Shown: piece by piece, positions 1 to 7,953 of the stretch
How positions within the stretch are numbered: the stretch's first letter is position 1
Layout: every line of letters starts with the position of its first letter
From: Paenibacillus sp. 32O-W
GTDB lineage: Bacteria; Bacillota; Bacilli; Paenibacillales; NBRC-103111
DNA length: 36,733 bases
Reading direction: 5' to 3'
Assembly: GCF_007679495.1 (NCBI RefSeq)
Contig: NZ_VEGP01000060.1
Coordinates: forward strand, 1 to 36,733
Translations under genes and position numbers: made by a program
Notes under the pieces: generated by a model
What the model saw: the letters and a program-made list of their open reading frames with translations, nothing else
The model's database searches: none
What the model was told of the DNA's origin: nothing

Positions 1-124
1 AAATACAGTTAGACGTGCCGCTCCGCTTGCAACGATGCCTGCAGACGGTAAAATAGACGGATTTTCAAGGTAGTTTCGTTATTTTTGCAATTTGGCTCAT
101 TTTACCTGCATAAAATCCAGCTAG
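1..124 (-). repeat. Left copy of a dispersed ~125 bp intergenic repeat
   Basis: The first ~124 bases match, in reverse complement, the block at about 36549-36675 near the other end of the window. Shared stretches include AATACAGTTAGACGTGCC, AACGATGCCTGCAGACGG, TAAAATAGAC and ATTTTCAAGGTAG, and both copies end in ACCTGCATAAAAT. I see no reading frame in it. The left edge is cut by the window start. It looks like a dispersed non-coding repeat rather than an insertion-sequence end, since no transposase is present. Confidence 0.75.
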
Positions 125-267
125 ATCATCAGCAATAAAGATCACTTGGTTGTAAATGTGGTAAAACTTTTCCGCACCGCGCGAGATCCCATTGCGCGGT
201 GTATGGCGTCGCATAACGGTGGTCAACCACCTTATGGAGCCACTTTTCCCTGTGTTAGGAGGCAGCT

Positions 268-291
268 ATGCCGTTAGGAATCTTTGGTTAC
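268..291 (+). repeat. Short dispersed repeat (GCCRWTAGGAATCTTTGGTTAC type)
   Basis: This 24-base stretch is nearly identical to 30780-30803, and a shorter match lies at about 22343-22360. In the first two places it adjoins terminator-like sequence. A good AGGAGG precedes the ATG at 268, but the frame runs only 60 codons across a hairpin and imperfect repeats and resembles no protein, so I treat it as repeat sequence and not a gene. Confidence 0.55.
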
Positions 292-310
292 TCACCCTGT
301 GGTAAAAAAG

Positions 311-347
311 ACTGCACAGTCCAAGCAAACCGCTTAGACTGTGCAGT
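311..347 (-). terminator. Repeated terminator hairpin, copy A
   Basis: An 11 bp arm (ACTGCACAGTC) plus AAGC/GCTT forms a long stem around a 5-base loop. Read on the minus strand it is followed by CTTTTTTACC, so it can terminate transcripts of the ABC operon that ends at 779. A near-identical hairpin lies at 4549-4585, upstream of the same operon. Confidence 0.65.
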
Positions 348-407
348 TCATTTTGAACGTGATACCTTCGCGGAATCCCCACAGGCGACTCAGCGTGGAA
401 GGCAATG

Positions 408-735
408 CATCCGACACCGTGTGGACGAAAGTGCGAGGCAATTCATCTGACGCCGTGAGGACGAAAGTGCAAGACATTGCAATGCATCCGCGACACCGTG
501 TGGACGAAGATGTGAGACCTATGCTGTGCGAGCGAAGAAATGCGACAATGAGTGCGCCTATCCAACTTGGCCAATGCCGTGTAACCGAAGAAGTGTGCCG
601 AGAAGGCAGACAATGAGCGCAGTATCCGGTCTAGCCATTGTAATGCACCCGCAGGAGCGTGGCCGAAGAAATGTGGACCATAATCGAAGGCTATCCAGCC
701 AATCCAGTGCGGCCGAAGAAGCGTGCAGAGAAGTG
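408..735. repeat. Degenerate tandem repeats between hairpin A and the ABC operon
   Basis: Units with a core like CACCGTGTGGACGAAAGTGC begin at about 408, 444 and 485, so the period is 36-41 bases. Weaker units built on GCCGAAGAARYGTG continue at about 580, 665 and 710. Short open frames run through it but encode nothing I recognise. The whole 125-778 stretch has no convincing gene: besides these repeats it holds a small hairpin with GCGCGG arms near 175-205. The repeats would lie in the 3' untranslated part of the ABC operon transcript if it ends at the hairpin at 311-347. Confidence 0.6.
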
Positions 736-778
736 TTGACGATCAACGAAGCCGATACACATGCCGTGCCTATTACGC

Positions 779-1663
779 TTATCCTTTCACCGCTCCGACC
801 AGCTGACCGTGTATGAAGTATTTTTGCACGAAGGGATAGACAATGATAATAGGCAGGACGGTCAGCATTAGCGCCGCCATTTTGATGTTCTCGGGGTGAA
901 CCTGTGGTTCGCCACCGATGAGGGCCTCCTGGGTTTGCTGATCGATAAATTGAGAAGCATTGATCAGAATTTCCCGCAATTGCAGCTGTAATGTCCAAAG
1001 CTGGCGGTCACGGATATAAATCAACGCATTGAACCATTCGTTCCAATATGCGACAGCGCTGAACACGACGAAGGCCATCGTCATCGGCAGAACAAGCGGC
1101 AGAATGATATTCCACAATATACGCCATTCACTGGCCCCGTCTATTTCCGCCGATTCCATCAGCTCCTGGGGCAGTTGATTGATCTGGTTGCGAAAGACGA
1201 TGATATAGAAGATGCTGATGATTTGCGGCAGCACAAGGGCGGCGTATGTATTGGTCATCCCCAGACCATTGACAAGAAGATAAGTCGGAATCAAGCCGCC
1301 GCTGAAATACATCGGAATAATCAAATAAATGAACAGCGCCGATCTTCCCAGCAGATGCTTGTGAGCCATCACATAACCTGCCGCAAGCGATAAAGCAATC
1401 GTCAACACGGTATTCACCACAGTCAAGCCGACGGTATTAAGGAAGGTCCGCAAAAACTGCTTGCTGTAAGCGAGCTCGTGATAAGCTTTCAGCGAAAAGC
1501 CTTTAGGCCACAAGCCTATTTTTCCAGTGGCGAGGGCTTCGTAGTTACTCAACGAAATAGCTATCGCATTGATAAACGGAACGAGAATCGAAATAGAAAA
1601 AGCAATGAACAGCAAGTAATTAACAATAATAAAAATTTTTCGCGCCGGTGATAGATAGCTCAT
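779..1663 (-). CDS. Carbohydrate ABC transporter permease, YtcP/AraQ-like
   Basis: 294-residue inner-membrane subunit of a CUT1-type sugar importer (binding-protein-dependent permease family, MalG/AraQ side). Hydrophobic segments are spread over the whole length, starting at residues 10-35. The cytoplasmic EAA loop that contacts the ATPase is clear at about 168-193 (LMESAEIDGASEW followed by an ILPLVLP segment). It starts 19 bases after the stop of the other permease gene, with a purine-rich GGCGGGG ribosome site, so the two are co-transcribed. No ATPase gene is present. In Bacillales such cassettes usually share a housekeeping MsmX-type ATPase, which I infer here. The substrate cannot be read from sequence; relatives carry complex oligosaccharides or their breakdown products. 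Confidence 0.93.
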   Translation of the reverse strand: MSYLSPARKIFIIVNYLLFIAFSISILVPFINAIAISLSNYEALATGKIGLWPKGFSLKAYHELAYSKQFLRTFLNTVGLTVVNTVLTIALSLAAGYVMAHKHLLGRSALFIYLIIPMYFSGGLIPTYLLVNGLGMTNTYAALVLPQIISIFYIIVFRNQINQLPQELMESAEIDGASEWRILWNIILPLVLPMTMAFVVFSAVAYWNEWFNALIYIRDRQLWTLQLQLREILINASQFIDQQTQEALIGGEPQVHPENIKMAALMLTVLPIIIVYPFVQKYFIHGQLVGAVKG

Positions 1664-1682
1664 CGCTTAGCCCCCCGCCTTT

Positions 1683-2633
1683 CTAATATAGTCCCAATCC
1701 GACGAGCTTCTTGGAAATCCGATTTGCGGAAATAAGCAGAATGAACCCGAGCAAGCTCTGTACTAAGCCAATGGCTGTCGTCAAGCTGTACTGCGCCTCC
1801 ACCAGACCGATCCGGTAAATATACGTGCTCGTTACATTGGAGACATCCAGAACCAGCGGATTCTGCAGTGTAAAAATCCGGTCAAACCCTACGGAGAATA
1901 TGCCGGAAAGCCGGAGCAGCAGCAGCAGTACAATCATCGGCACCATCGCCGGAAGAGTGATATGCCAGATTTGACGAATGCGGCTCGCCCCGTCCATCAT
2001 TGCGGCCTCGTACAAGCTTGTATCGATTCCCGCAATAACCGCAAAATACAGGATGGCGGACCAACCGACATTTTTCCAAATTTCCGCGAATACGGCGATT
2101 CCCCGAAACAACCCCGGCTCCGTCATGAAGAAGATCGGTTCGATACCGAACCATCCGAGAAGGGTGTTCACCATTCCCGCCTCCGGAGACAGCATTTGGT
2201 AAAATACGCCGGAAACAACGATCCACGACAGGAAGTGCGGCAGATACGAGATGGTTTGAATGATTTTTTTGAAGCGCAAGTGGATAATTTCGTTCGCCAA
2301 TAAAGCAAACAGGATCGGAGCGGTAAATCCGAAAGCAAGATCGTAAAAGCTGATGATCAGCGTATTTTTCAGTACCTTCCAGAATGTATCATCCTGCAAA
2401 AAATAGGCGAAATGCTTGAAGCCCACCCAGGGGCTGCCCAAGATCCCTTTGTAGGGTGAAAAATCTTTAAACGAAATAATGATGCCATAGAGAGGAATGT
2501 AATGGAAAACAAATAATAGAAGGATAGTCGGAGCCAGAAGCAAATATAGCGCAAAAAGCGTTTTTTTATACACCCTCTTTTTCCGTATCGGAACGGGCGT
2601 GGCGGAAGATTGCGGTGTGGAATTGTTTGCCAT
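1683..2633 (-). CDS. Carbohydrate ABC transporter permease, LplB-like
   Basis: 316-residue membrane subunit, partner of the permease at 779-1663. A basic N-terminal tail (residues 17-24) precedes the first membrane segment at about 27-48. The LplB-type pattern HYIPLYGIIISFKDF occurs at 44-58, and the EAA loop lies at about 207-230 (LYEAAMMDGASRIRQIW). The start ATG at 2633 follows TTGGAGGTGGGATC, a strong ribosome site. It lies 84 bases behind the binding-protein gene and just ahead of the second permease, which is the standard binding protein-LplB-YtcP order of Paenibacillus sugar importers. The pair would form the heterodimeric channel in the cytoplasmic membrane. Confidence 0.94.
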   Translation of the reverse strand: MANNSTPQSSATPVPIRKKRVYKKTLFALYLLLAPTILLLFVFHYIPLYGIIISFKDFSPYKGILGSPWVGFKHFAYFLQDDTFWKVLKNTLIISFYDLAFGFTAPILFALLANEIIHLRFKKIIQTISYLPHFLSWIVVSGVFYQMLSPEAGMVNTLLGWFGIEPIFFMTEPGLFRGIAVFAEIWKNVGWSAILYFAVIAGIDTSLYEAAMMDGASRIRQIWHITLPAMVPMIVLLLLLRLSGIFSVGFDRIFTLQNPLVLDVSNVTSTYIYRIGLVEAQYSLTTAIGLVQSLLGFILLISANRISKKLVGLGLY

Positions 2634-2717
2634 GATCCCACCTCCAATAGAGAATTCGGTCCGCAGAGCAGGCAGGAGACACTTGCCATGCGGATAAGCT
2701 TAGGATTTCGTCTGCCG

Positions 2718-4367
2718 TTACCAGTCTACCTCTTTCACGCCAAACCCTCTTAGTTTGTCTTTGTGATCGTTCATGTATTGGGTATATTCCTCATAAATAA
2801 ACCCGTACTTATTGCCGAATTCAGTCACCTTCTGGTCAAACTGCTCCATCGTAATGCGACCCATGATCGCCTCGAACGTCGCCTGTGAGATGAAATTATT
2901 TGCTTCACCTCTTTTTCGGTTGGCCTCGTCGGACAATTGGGCGAAATGGCTTAATCGGCGCCCCTTATCTTTGGCATAGCCTTCCCAGGTTTTCAAGCCT
3001 TCCATCCTTCTGTCAAACTCTTCTTTATTCATGACCTGTTGAGCAGCGGCTATACTGGAATCCTTGCGGTCGCTGAAACCGAAGAGAATGGCGAGATGCA
3101 GCTTATAATACTGGTTCTTGTCGGATAGACCCTTGCCTTCAATCGGCACCTTCTTATCCCCCTGGACTGTATAGTCCTCGCCTTCCTTGCCCCAGAAGAT
3201 CATGTCGTGGAGTTCCTCTGAAGCCAATGCCTCTATAACCTTCCAGGCTTCGTCCGGATGCTTGGATTGGCTGGAAATGTAGATCCCGTGATCGGTAATA
3301 GGAAGTCCTTCGTAAGGTTGAGCATATTTCGGGTCCTTCAATACGGCCGGGTATTGCTTGAGGGCTGGGGATAACTGCCATTCCATATGCTGCTCCTGCG
3401 GCAGCTTCGCCTGTCCGGTCGGAATGAATTGATCCGCCTGATTGTATTCAAACAGAACGTCCCTGTTTCTTTTCTTGTCTCCATATTTCACGTTATCGTT
3501 CGTTGCAAATTCTTTATCGAGAATACCTTCTTCATACAACATCTTCATGGTTTGTACAGCTTCACGATATTCCGGAAGCATAAAATTGCTGATCACCCTG
3601 CCATCCTGTACGCGATAATCATACGGAAGCGCACCGTACCAGAAGAAAATAGGCAATCCGCCAAAGCCGAGCGCGGTGTCGGTATTGGCCACGCGATTGG
3701 AGAGGATTAACGCGTTCGGTTCAGCCTTATGCACCTTCCTCATAAACTCTATCCAACCATCCACTGATTCCGGATATTCACCGTCATTGTATTTAACCAG
3801 CATGTCATAGCGTACAGCGACTCCTGCGCCTTGGGGCGAGCTTGTATTGCGCATCGGTATACGGTAGTAATGTCCGCTCGGTGATTTGGCCAGCTCCATC
3901 ATTTCCGGTGTAATCACTTTTTTCACAGCCTCGGATTGGTCGTAATATTTCTTCAAGTCGATAAAACCGCCCTGATCCGCTGTCCGGTAAGCTTCCGTCG
4001 GATACCAGCTATGAACGAGATCGGGCAAGGAACCGGAAGATAGCATCAGATTATACTTGGTTTTGAAATCCTGATATCCGGGCACCTCGAGCTCCAGATC
4101 AACCCCCGATTTTTCCTTGATCAGGTTGATATACGGATTATCGCTCGGATTGACGCCATCGGGATGTGCCATTCCGGAATTGCCCATGAACAGCTTCAGC
4201 TTGACGGGTGCCGACGTTTTCGTCTGGGGGCTGGCTCCCGGCTTGGATTCGTCCGGTGTCGATGTAGCGCTCGGGCTGCCGGAATCCGAACATCCGGAAA
4301 TCGTCATACTGCACACCAGGGCCGCCGCGGTCAACAGAACATTGGAATGCTTTTTGAATTTTGCCAT
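2718..4367 (-). CDS. Extracellular solute-binding lipoprotein, LipO-like
   Basis: About 549 residues, the membrane-anchored receptor of the sugar importer encoded just downstream. Residues 1-26 form a lipoprotein signal (basic start, hydrophobic core, lipobox TISG before Cys26), followed by a Ser/Pro/Thr-rich linker to about residue 55. The body has the family-1 binding-protein fold of LipO/YtcQ-type proteins, for example KLKLFMGNSG near the start and the YMNDHKDKLRGFGV segment close to the C-terminus. I chose the ATG at 4367; a TTG two codons earlier is closer to the AGGAGAGG site and is possible. Being first in the operon, it is probably the regulated and most abundant product. Confidence 0.93.
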   Translation of the reverse strand: MAKFKKHSNVLLTAAALVCSMTISGCSDSGSPSATSTPDESKPGASPQTKTSAPVKLKLFMGNSGMAHPDGVNPSDNPYINLIKEKSGVDLELEVPGYQDFKTKYNLMLSSGSLPDLVHSWYPTEAYRTADQGGFIDLKKYYDQSEAVKKVITPEMMELAKSPSGHYYRIPMRNTSSPQGAGVAVRYDMLVKYNDGEYPESVDGWIEFMRKVHKAEPNALILSNRVANTDTALGFGGLPIFFWYGALPYDYRVQDGRVISNFMLPEYREAVQTMKMLYEEGILDKEFATNDNVKYGDKKRNRDVLFEYNQADQFIPTGQAKLPQEQHMEWQLSPALKQYPAVLKDPKYAQPYEGLPITDHGIYISSQSKHPDEAWKVIEALASEELHDMIFWGKEGEDYTVQGDKKVPIEGKGLSDKNQYYKLHLAILFGFSDRKDSSIAAAQQVMNKEEFDRRMEGLKTWEGYAKDKGRRLSHFAQLSDEANRKRGEANNFISQATFEAIMGRITMEQFDQKVTEFGNKYGFIYEEYTQYMNDHKDKLRGFGVKEVDW

Positions 4368-4417
4368 GCTCAATAGACCTCTCCTCTCATCTGTTACATG
4401 AATGTTTGCGCTTTCAT

Positions 4418-4449
4418 AATATAGATAGAGGAATGTTATGCTATTCCAA
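4418..4449 (-). promoter_or_regulatory. Possible promoter and palindromic operator of the ABC operon
   Basis: On the minus strand a TATATT box (4418-4423) lies about 50 bases before the binding-protein gene. Around the -35 position sits an interrupted palindrome GGAAT-N8-ATTCC (4430-4447), beside TTGGAA (4444-4449). The spacing from TTGGAA to TATATT is 20 bases, longer than ideal. An operator for a sugar-responsive regulator is an inference only. Confidence 0.3.
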
Positions 4450-4548
4450 GTACTATTATGACTGAATATGAAAGAAGGAACTGCTATGGCGAATCGTTAG
4501 GACCAGGTAATCATTTTGGTTTTCGCTCTGCGAATTTGGCAAAAAATA

Positions 4549-4585
4549 ACTGCACAACCTAAGCAAGCCGCTTAGACTGTGCAGT
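4549..4585 (-). terminator. Repeated terminator hairpin, copy B
   Basis: Same hairpin as at 311-347 with two base differences in one arm (ACTGCACAACCT against AGACTGTGCAGT, AAGC/GCTT inner stem). Read on the minus strand it is followed by TATTTTTTGCC and lies just after the stop of the secreted protein gene at 4607, so it should end that transcript. The adjoining GGTTTTCGCTCTGCGAA (4518-4534) recurs at about 22295-22311. Confidence 0.75.
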
Positions 4586-4606
4586 TTTCTTTGAACACTT
4601 ACGTTA

Positions 4607-6187
4607 CTATTTGGGCGACTCAATCTGATAGCGATCGATTTCATACCCGACCTCGTCATACAGAATCACTTCGTCGTCTTCGCCGTCCCATATGCTCTCG
4701 GTAGTCCAGATAAAATATTGATTGCTAAATACCGTCCCGCTGCTCTCCCTTATCCCGCGAACAGCACTTTCTCCGGTCATGATAATCATTCGACTGGCTG
4801 AACCTATTACAGTGCCTTCAGGAAACTGAAACGTTGCTCCCTTGGAACTGACCAATGTCCAGCCGGAAAGGTCTTTTTCTTCCATTTCGGGGAAGTTGGA
4901 GATGATGATTGCCCCATCGGCATCTATTCGCGAGATTCCTACCGGATGATACATAGAATGTACCCCATCCAAGAGCTTTTCGCCATTCACACCTATTTTT
5001 CTATCTATCGCTTGCCAGTTCAGTTCATCCAAGAAGGAGTACCAGATAGAGCTGCAGCAGACTGAACTCGCATACCCGCTGGAGATCATGGACGCGTCGA
5101 AAAATGTGCCGTCTTCCAGAAAGACAAAGCCTCGGGGGATGTCCAATGGCACCTCCTTCGATTCTACCCATTGGACCCAAACCTCTTGATTATCTAAATG
5201 CTCTTTGGTGTATTGATAAGCCTTCTGGATAGCGATCTCTCCGTAACTTCTTTCCATCGATCCGACATCGACACCGGCTAACCTAAGCTTCTGTTCTTCC
5301 CCGTTCCAATCCACCAGCAATGTAATTCCGTCTATAACCTCTTTAACCTTGACTTTGGTTTTAGGAGCGCAGCTTCCAACCACTTTATAAGCCTTGTCTT
5401 CCCAGCCTACCAAACAGCCTAATGCATCCCCCAGCTTCCTGACCGGAATATAGGAAACTCCATCTCGTATTTCTATCGGAAAATCCATAGGCTGACCGTT
5501 CCGAATCGCTAAACCTTGATCAGTGGAATAACGGATGACGCTTTCTCCCTTAGTTATTTCGATCTCATGGGTTGATACTTCCCATGTCACAGTGGCCCCC
5601 ATGGATTCTCCAGCCTGTTTCAGAGGAACATAGGTCGTTCCGTTCTCAAGAAACGGAGAGCGTTCGAACTCAACTTGTTTACCGTCCACATACACAGCCG
5701 GAGGTCTTACGGCCCCATAATCGTTCGGGTTATACAAGGGCGCCTCGAAATCAACCGGGCTGATGAGAATCATTTCCTCCCAGGTTAAAAGCTGAGCCAT
5801 CATTTCTTTGGTTAGCCGAGTATGGAAACGGATAGGATGTACTTTGGCCAATGCAGGCGAATCCCCGAAGGCCTCTCTGAATTTTCGCTCAAATTCCGAA
5901 GCCTTCGCTTCTCTTATGATCATGGCGGCTTCGATGGACTCTTCATCTTTTGCTGATTCCGCCCATTTTCTTAATTCCTTGCTAAGGAAAGGCTTCGAGT
6001 AATATTCGGGGTCCGCCCATCTGAATTGATCTATTGGAGTCACCTCGAGCTTATCCGAAGGAATAATTTTGCCGTAATCTTCAATGATGATTGATTGTAA
6101 CGGCCCTTCTTTCGCCGATGATGCTTCGGGCATAAAGGCAAGGCCGAACAAAAGGGTGACTAAAAAAAACCTAAACTTGAAGAACAA
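4607..6187 (-). CDS. Secreted protein: Cu-amine-oxidase-N, SNase-like and lamin-tail domains
   Basis: 526-residue exported protein of unknown function. Residues 1-25 are a signal peptide ending at ASSA. Residues ~30-150 have no family I can name. About 164-272 is a copper amine oxidase N-terminal-like module (VYVDGKQVEF, TYVPLKQAGESMGATVTWE, SYIPVRKLGDALG), which in Paenibacillus is a common surface module and does not imply oxidase activity. About 278-400 resembles a staphylococcal-nuclease fold (KVKEVIDGITLLVDW, then LRLAGVDV), but the usual D-G-D-T pattern and the catalytic Arg/Glu residues are not evident, so activity is doubtful. About 418-522 matches the lamin-tail (LTD) pattern (GWTLVSSKGATFQFPEGTVI). 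The start is TTG with AAAGGACGAG upstream. A hairpin terminator follows at 4549-4585. Confidence 0.8.
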   Translation of the reverse strand: MFFKFRFFLVTLLFGLAFMPEASSAKEGPLQSIIIEDYGKIIPSDKLEVTPIDQFRWADPEYYSKPFLSKELRKWAESAKDEESIEAAMIIREAKASEFERKFREAFGDSPALAKVHPIRFHTRLTKEMMAQLLTWEEMILISPVDFEAPLYNPNDYGAVRPPAVYVDGKQVEFERSPFLENGTTYVPLKQAGESMGATVTWEVSTHEIEITKGESVIRYSTDQGLAIRNGQPMDFPIEIRDGVSYIPVRKLGDALGCLVGWEDKAYKVVGSCAPKTKVKVKEVIDGITLLVDWNGEEQKLRLAGVDVGSMERSYGEIAIQKAYQYTKEHLDNQEVWVQWVESKEVPLDIPRGFVFLEDGTFFDASMISSGYASSVCCSSIWYSFLDELNWQAIDRKIGVNGEKLLDGVHSMYHPVGISRIDADGAIIISNFPEMEEKDLSGWTLVSSKGATFQFPEGTVIGSASRMIIMTGESAVRGIRESSGTVFSNQYFIWTTESIWDGEDDEVILYDEVGYEIDRYQIESPK

Positions 6188-6240
6188 TTCTATCTCGTCC
6201 TTTCTATATGAACTTGCTCGAATCCTGGGAAATGTTTAAA

Positions 6241-6274
6241 ACAACCTGCCCCGTTTTTCCTCAAGGCAGGTTGT
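6241..6274 (-). terminator. Terminator behind a gene fragment
   Basis: The arms ACAACCTGCC and GGCAGGTTGT form a perfect 10 bp stem around a 14-base loop, and the minus strand continues TTTTAAAC. It lies just after the stop of the fragment at 6283-6463 and upstream of the secreted protein gene at 6187. Confidence 0.7.
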
Positions 6275-6282
6275 CTTATCTA

Positions 6283-6463
6283 TTAAGGACGTACTTTTCC
6301 AACGATATCTAGGGAGATATAGGAATCGGCCATCACTCTTACTCCAATGGTGTAAACCCCAGATTTAGGCTTGGAAATGCTGACATGTCCATAAGGGTTT
6401 TCACGCGACTGACTTTTATTTTCCGTGAACTTCGGCTCTTGGGATATATCTTGGCCACCTCTT
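6283..6463 (-). pseudogene. C-terminal fragment of a secreted protein
   Basis: The minus-strand frame ending in TAA at 6283 reads about 59 codons with coding-like composition: PYGHVSISKPKSGVYTIGVR, then MADSYISLDIVGKVRP and stop. It has no usable start: an in-frame stop lies just upstream near 6464-6466. A real terminator follows it. I read it as the surviving 3' end of a gene whose front was lost. The parent family is not identified; the ending looks like the last strands of an extracellular beta-domain. Confidence 0.55.
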
Positions 6464-6469
6464 CAACAA

Positions 6470-6940
6470 TTAATCTCACCCACCTACTAAAATTATCAAT
6501 TTGTTTATTTGAATGCTGGCCAGCAGTTCAAACAAATAATTTTTAAAAATAGTAAGTACATGTAAGGCAAGAAATTTATAACCACTATGCGTCTTGGCAA
6601 GTCAATTCATATCCCTCTCAATTGGAATATACCAAATATATTTTGAAAATTATACCATAAATTTGACAAATTTGTTATATTTTTCATCAGCAACTTTCTA
6701 ATATAGAAAATTCTACAAAAATATTCTATTCATCAATTTTTATATACAGATATTATGGCTCAAAACCATAATCAGTGCTTGAAAGAAATCCGTGGCTCCA
6801 TAATAACTATATAACAGTCAAAGGATTTGGTTGAAAATATTGGTTTTGATGCCTGGCCATCCGATCGTGCAAATGTTAAGCCAGTATGAATGGGCGAAAT
6901 TTCTGTTATTCGCTAATGTAGATTTAAGCCAATATGTCAA
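6470..6940. other. AT-rich stretch without a gene
   Basis: Much richer in A and T than its surroundings. I find no frame with coding character and no clear promoter. A perfect 7 bp inverted repeat (ATTATGG, 7-base loop, CCATAAT) lies at 6752-6772. Because gene fragments lie on both sides, this is probably degraded DNA. Confidence 0.5.
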
Positions 6941-6943
6941 CGC

Positions 6944-7102
6944 TTTTCAGCAATTGGGGGAGCAGTATTAGGACATACGGGTTTAGTTATACGTACTGCA
7001 AGCGTAGGTTCAATCGTTGTAGTAATTACTTTAGTATGTGCTGGTATTTCCTTGGCTTCATCGATACCTAAAAAATCCGAGAGTTTTCTTTCTAAGGAAT
7101 AA
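6944..7102 (+). pseudogene. C-terminal fragment of a probable MFS-type transporter
   Basis: The frame from about 6944 to the TAA at 7102 encodes AIGGAVLGHTGLVIRTASVG followed by a hydrophobic segment and a short charged tail (SIPKKSESFLSKE). This resembles the last two membrane segments of a major facilitator drug-efflux protein. Nothing upstream continues the gene, so it is a relic. Family assignment rests only on the pattern and is tentative. Confidence 0.4.
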
Positions 7103-7192
7103 ACGAAGAGACATACTAGGTGAGAGGCTGTTTGACTTTCAACTCAAAGGAGAAATCAATTATTCGCTTTCGCTTAGTGCACCCGCACGCTT

Positions 7193-7924
7193 TTGATTGG
7201 GAGCCAGTCGTACGAACTTAGGCCCGGGGACTTCGTGGTGATACCGCCGAATACGTTGTTTGCGACTGAATGGACCGCTGGCCTCCAGTGCTCCATGCAC
7301 TATTTCTCCGTTGGCATATCGGCCTTCTGTCACGGGATGGAGTGGTCAGAACTGTATGGCATACCACGCCATTGTCGGCCTCCAGTCGATCAGGAGACCG
7401 CAGGCCTGTGCACCGTTTGGAGGCGACTGATACAAGCCTGGGAGCAGGCCCCCCGATCCCTCAGTACATCTGCAACCGGAGCGCTTTCTGCAGAGACGGC
7501 ATCACGTCACCTGTACGCAGAGGCATTGAGCAAGCTGTGGCTTGCCGAGGCGACTAAGGTTTTGCAGCCATTCATGGCAACCCCGGAACCGCTCATCGAT
7601 GAGCGTGTGCGGCGTGTATGCTTCTACATTCGGAGCGCGTACATGAACCCGATTCGTCTTACAGACATGGCCAAGTTGGTCAATATCAGCGAAGGACATT
7701 TACGCCTGCTGTTCCGAAGAGAGCTGTCTCAATCGCCTTATCAATATTTGTTGCTCGTCCGAATCGAGAAGGCGAAGGAACTGCTCCTTTATACCGAGCT
7801 GCTGCTAACGGAAATCTCTTACCGTGTCGGGTTCGACGAGTACGGCCATTTCATGTCGACCTTTCGCAAGCTTGTGGGGCTGTCCCCCTCAAAATACCGG
7901 AAGGCGAACAATCCATATAGTTAA
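7193..7924 (+). CDS. AraC-family transcriptional regulator, possibly N-terminally truncated
   Basis: 243 residues from a TTG start. Residues ~7-40 are the end of a cupin-like sensing domain (YELRPGDFVVIPPNTLF). Residues ~135-240 are the AraC-type DNA-binding domain with two helix-turn-helix units: RLTDMAKLVNISEGHLRLLF (155-174) and LTEISYRVGFDEYGHFMSTFRK at about 205-226. An in-frame TAG at 7175-7177 closes the frame upstream, so the first strands of the cupin domain, normally about 40 residues with the HxH-W-E region, are missing. The +1-shifted frame just upstream reads HPHAFDWEPVV, which looks like part of them, so a frameshift or small deletion is plausible. No good ribosome site precedes the TTG. 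Relatives next to sugar ABC cassettes control uptake, but here gene fragments lie between them. Confidence 0.75.
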   Translation: MIGSQSYELRPGDFVVIPPNTLFATEWTAGLQCSMHYFSVGISAFCHGMEWSELYGIPRHCRPPVDQETAGLCTVWRRLIQAWEQAPRSLSTSATGALSAETASRHLYAEALSKLWLAEATKVLQPFMATPEPLIDERVRRVCFYIRSAYMNPIRLTDMAKLVNISEGHLRLLFRRELSQSPYQYLLLVRIEKAKELLLYTELLLTEISYRVGFDEYGHFMSTFRKLVGLSPSKYRKANNPYS

Positions 7925-7953
7925 TTTCACCAAATAAGTCATCAATTTTTTAG

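Noticed and set aside
268-450. 60-codon frame starting at 268 after AGGAGG
   Set aside because: It runs through a dispersed repeat, a terminator hairpin and tandem repeats; the protein has no coherent composition.
408-510. Hammerhead-like words (CTGA...GACGAAA) in the short tandem repeats
   Set aside because: The conserved CTGATGA core is absent (CTGACGC instead) and stems do not fold around it, so a ribozyme is not supported.
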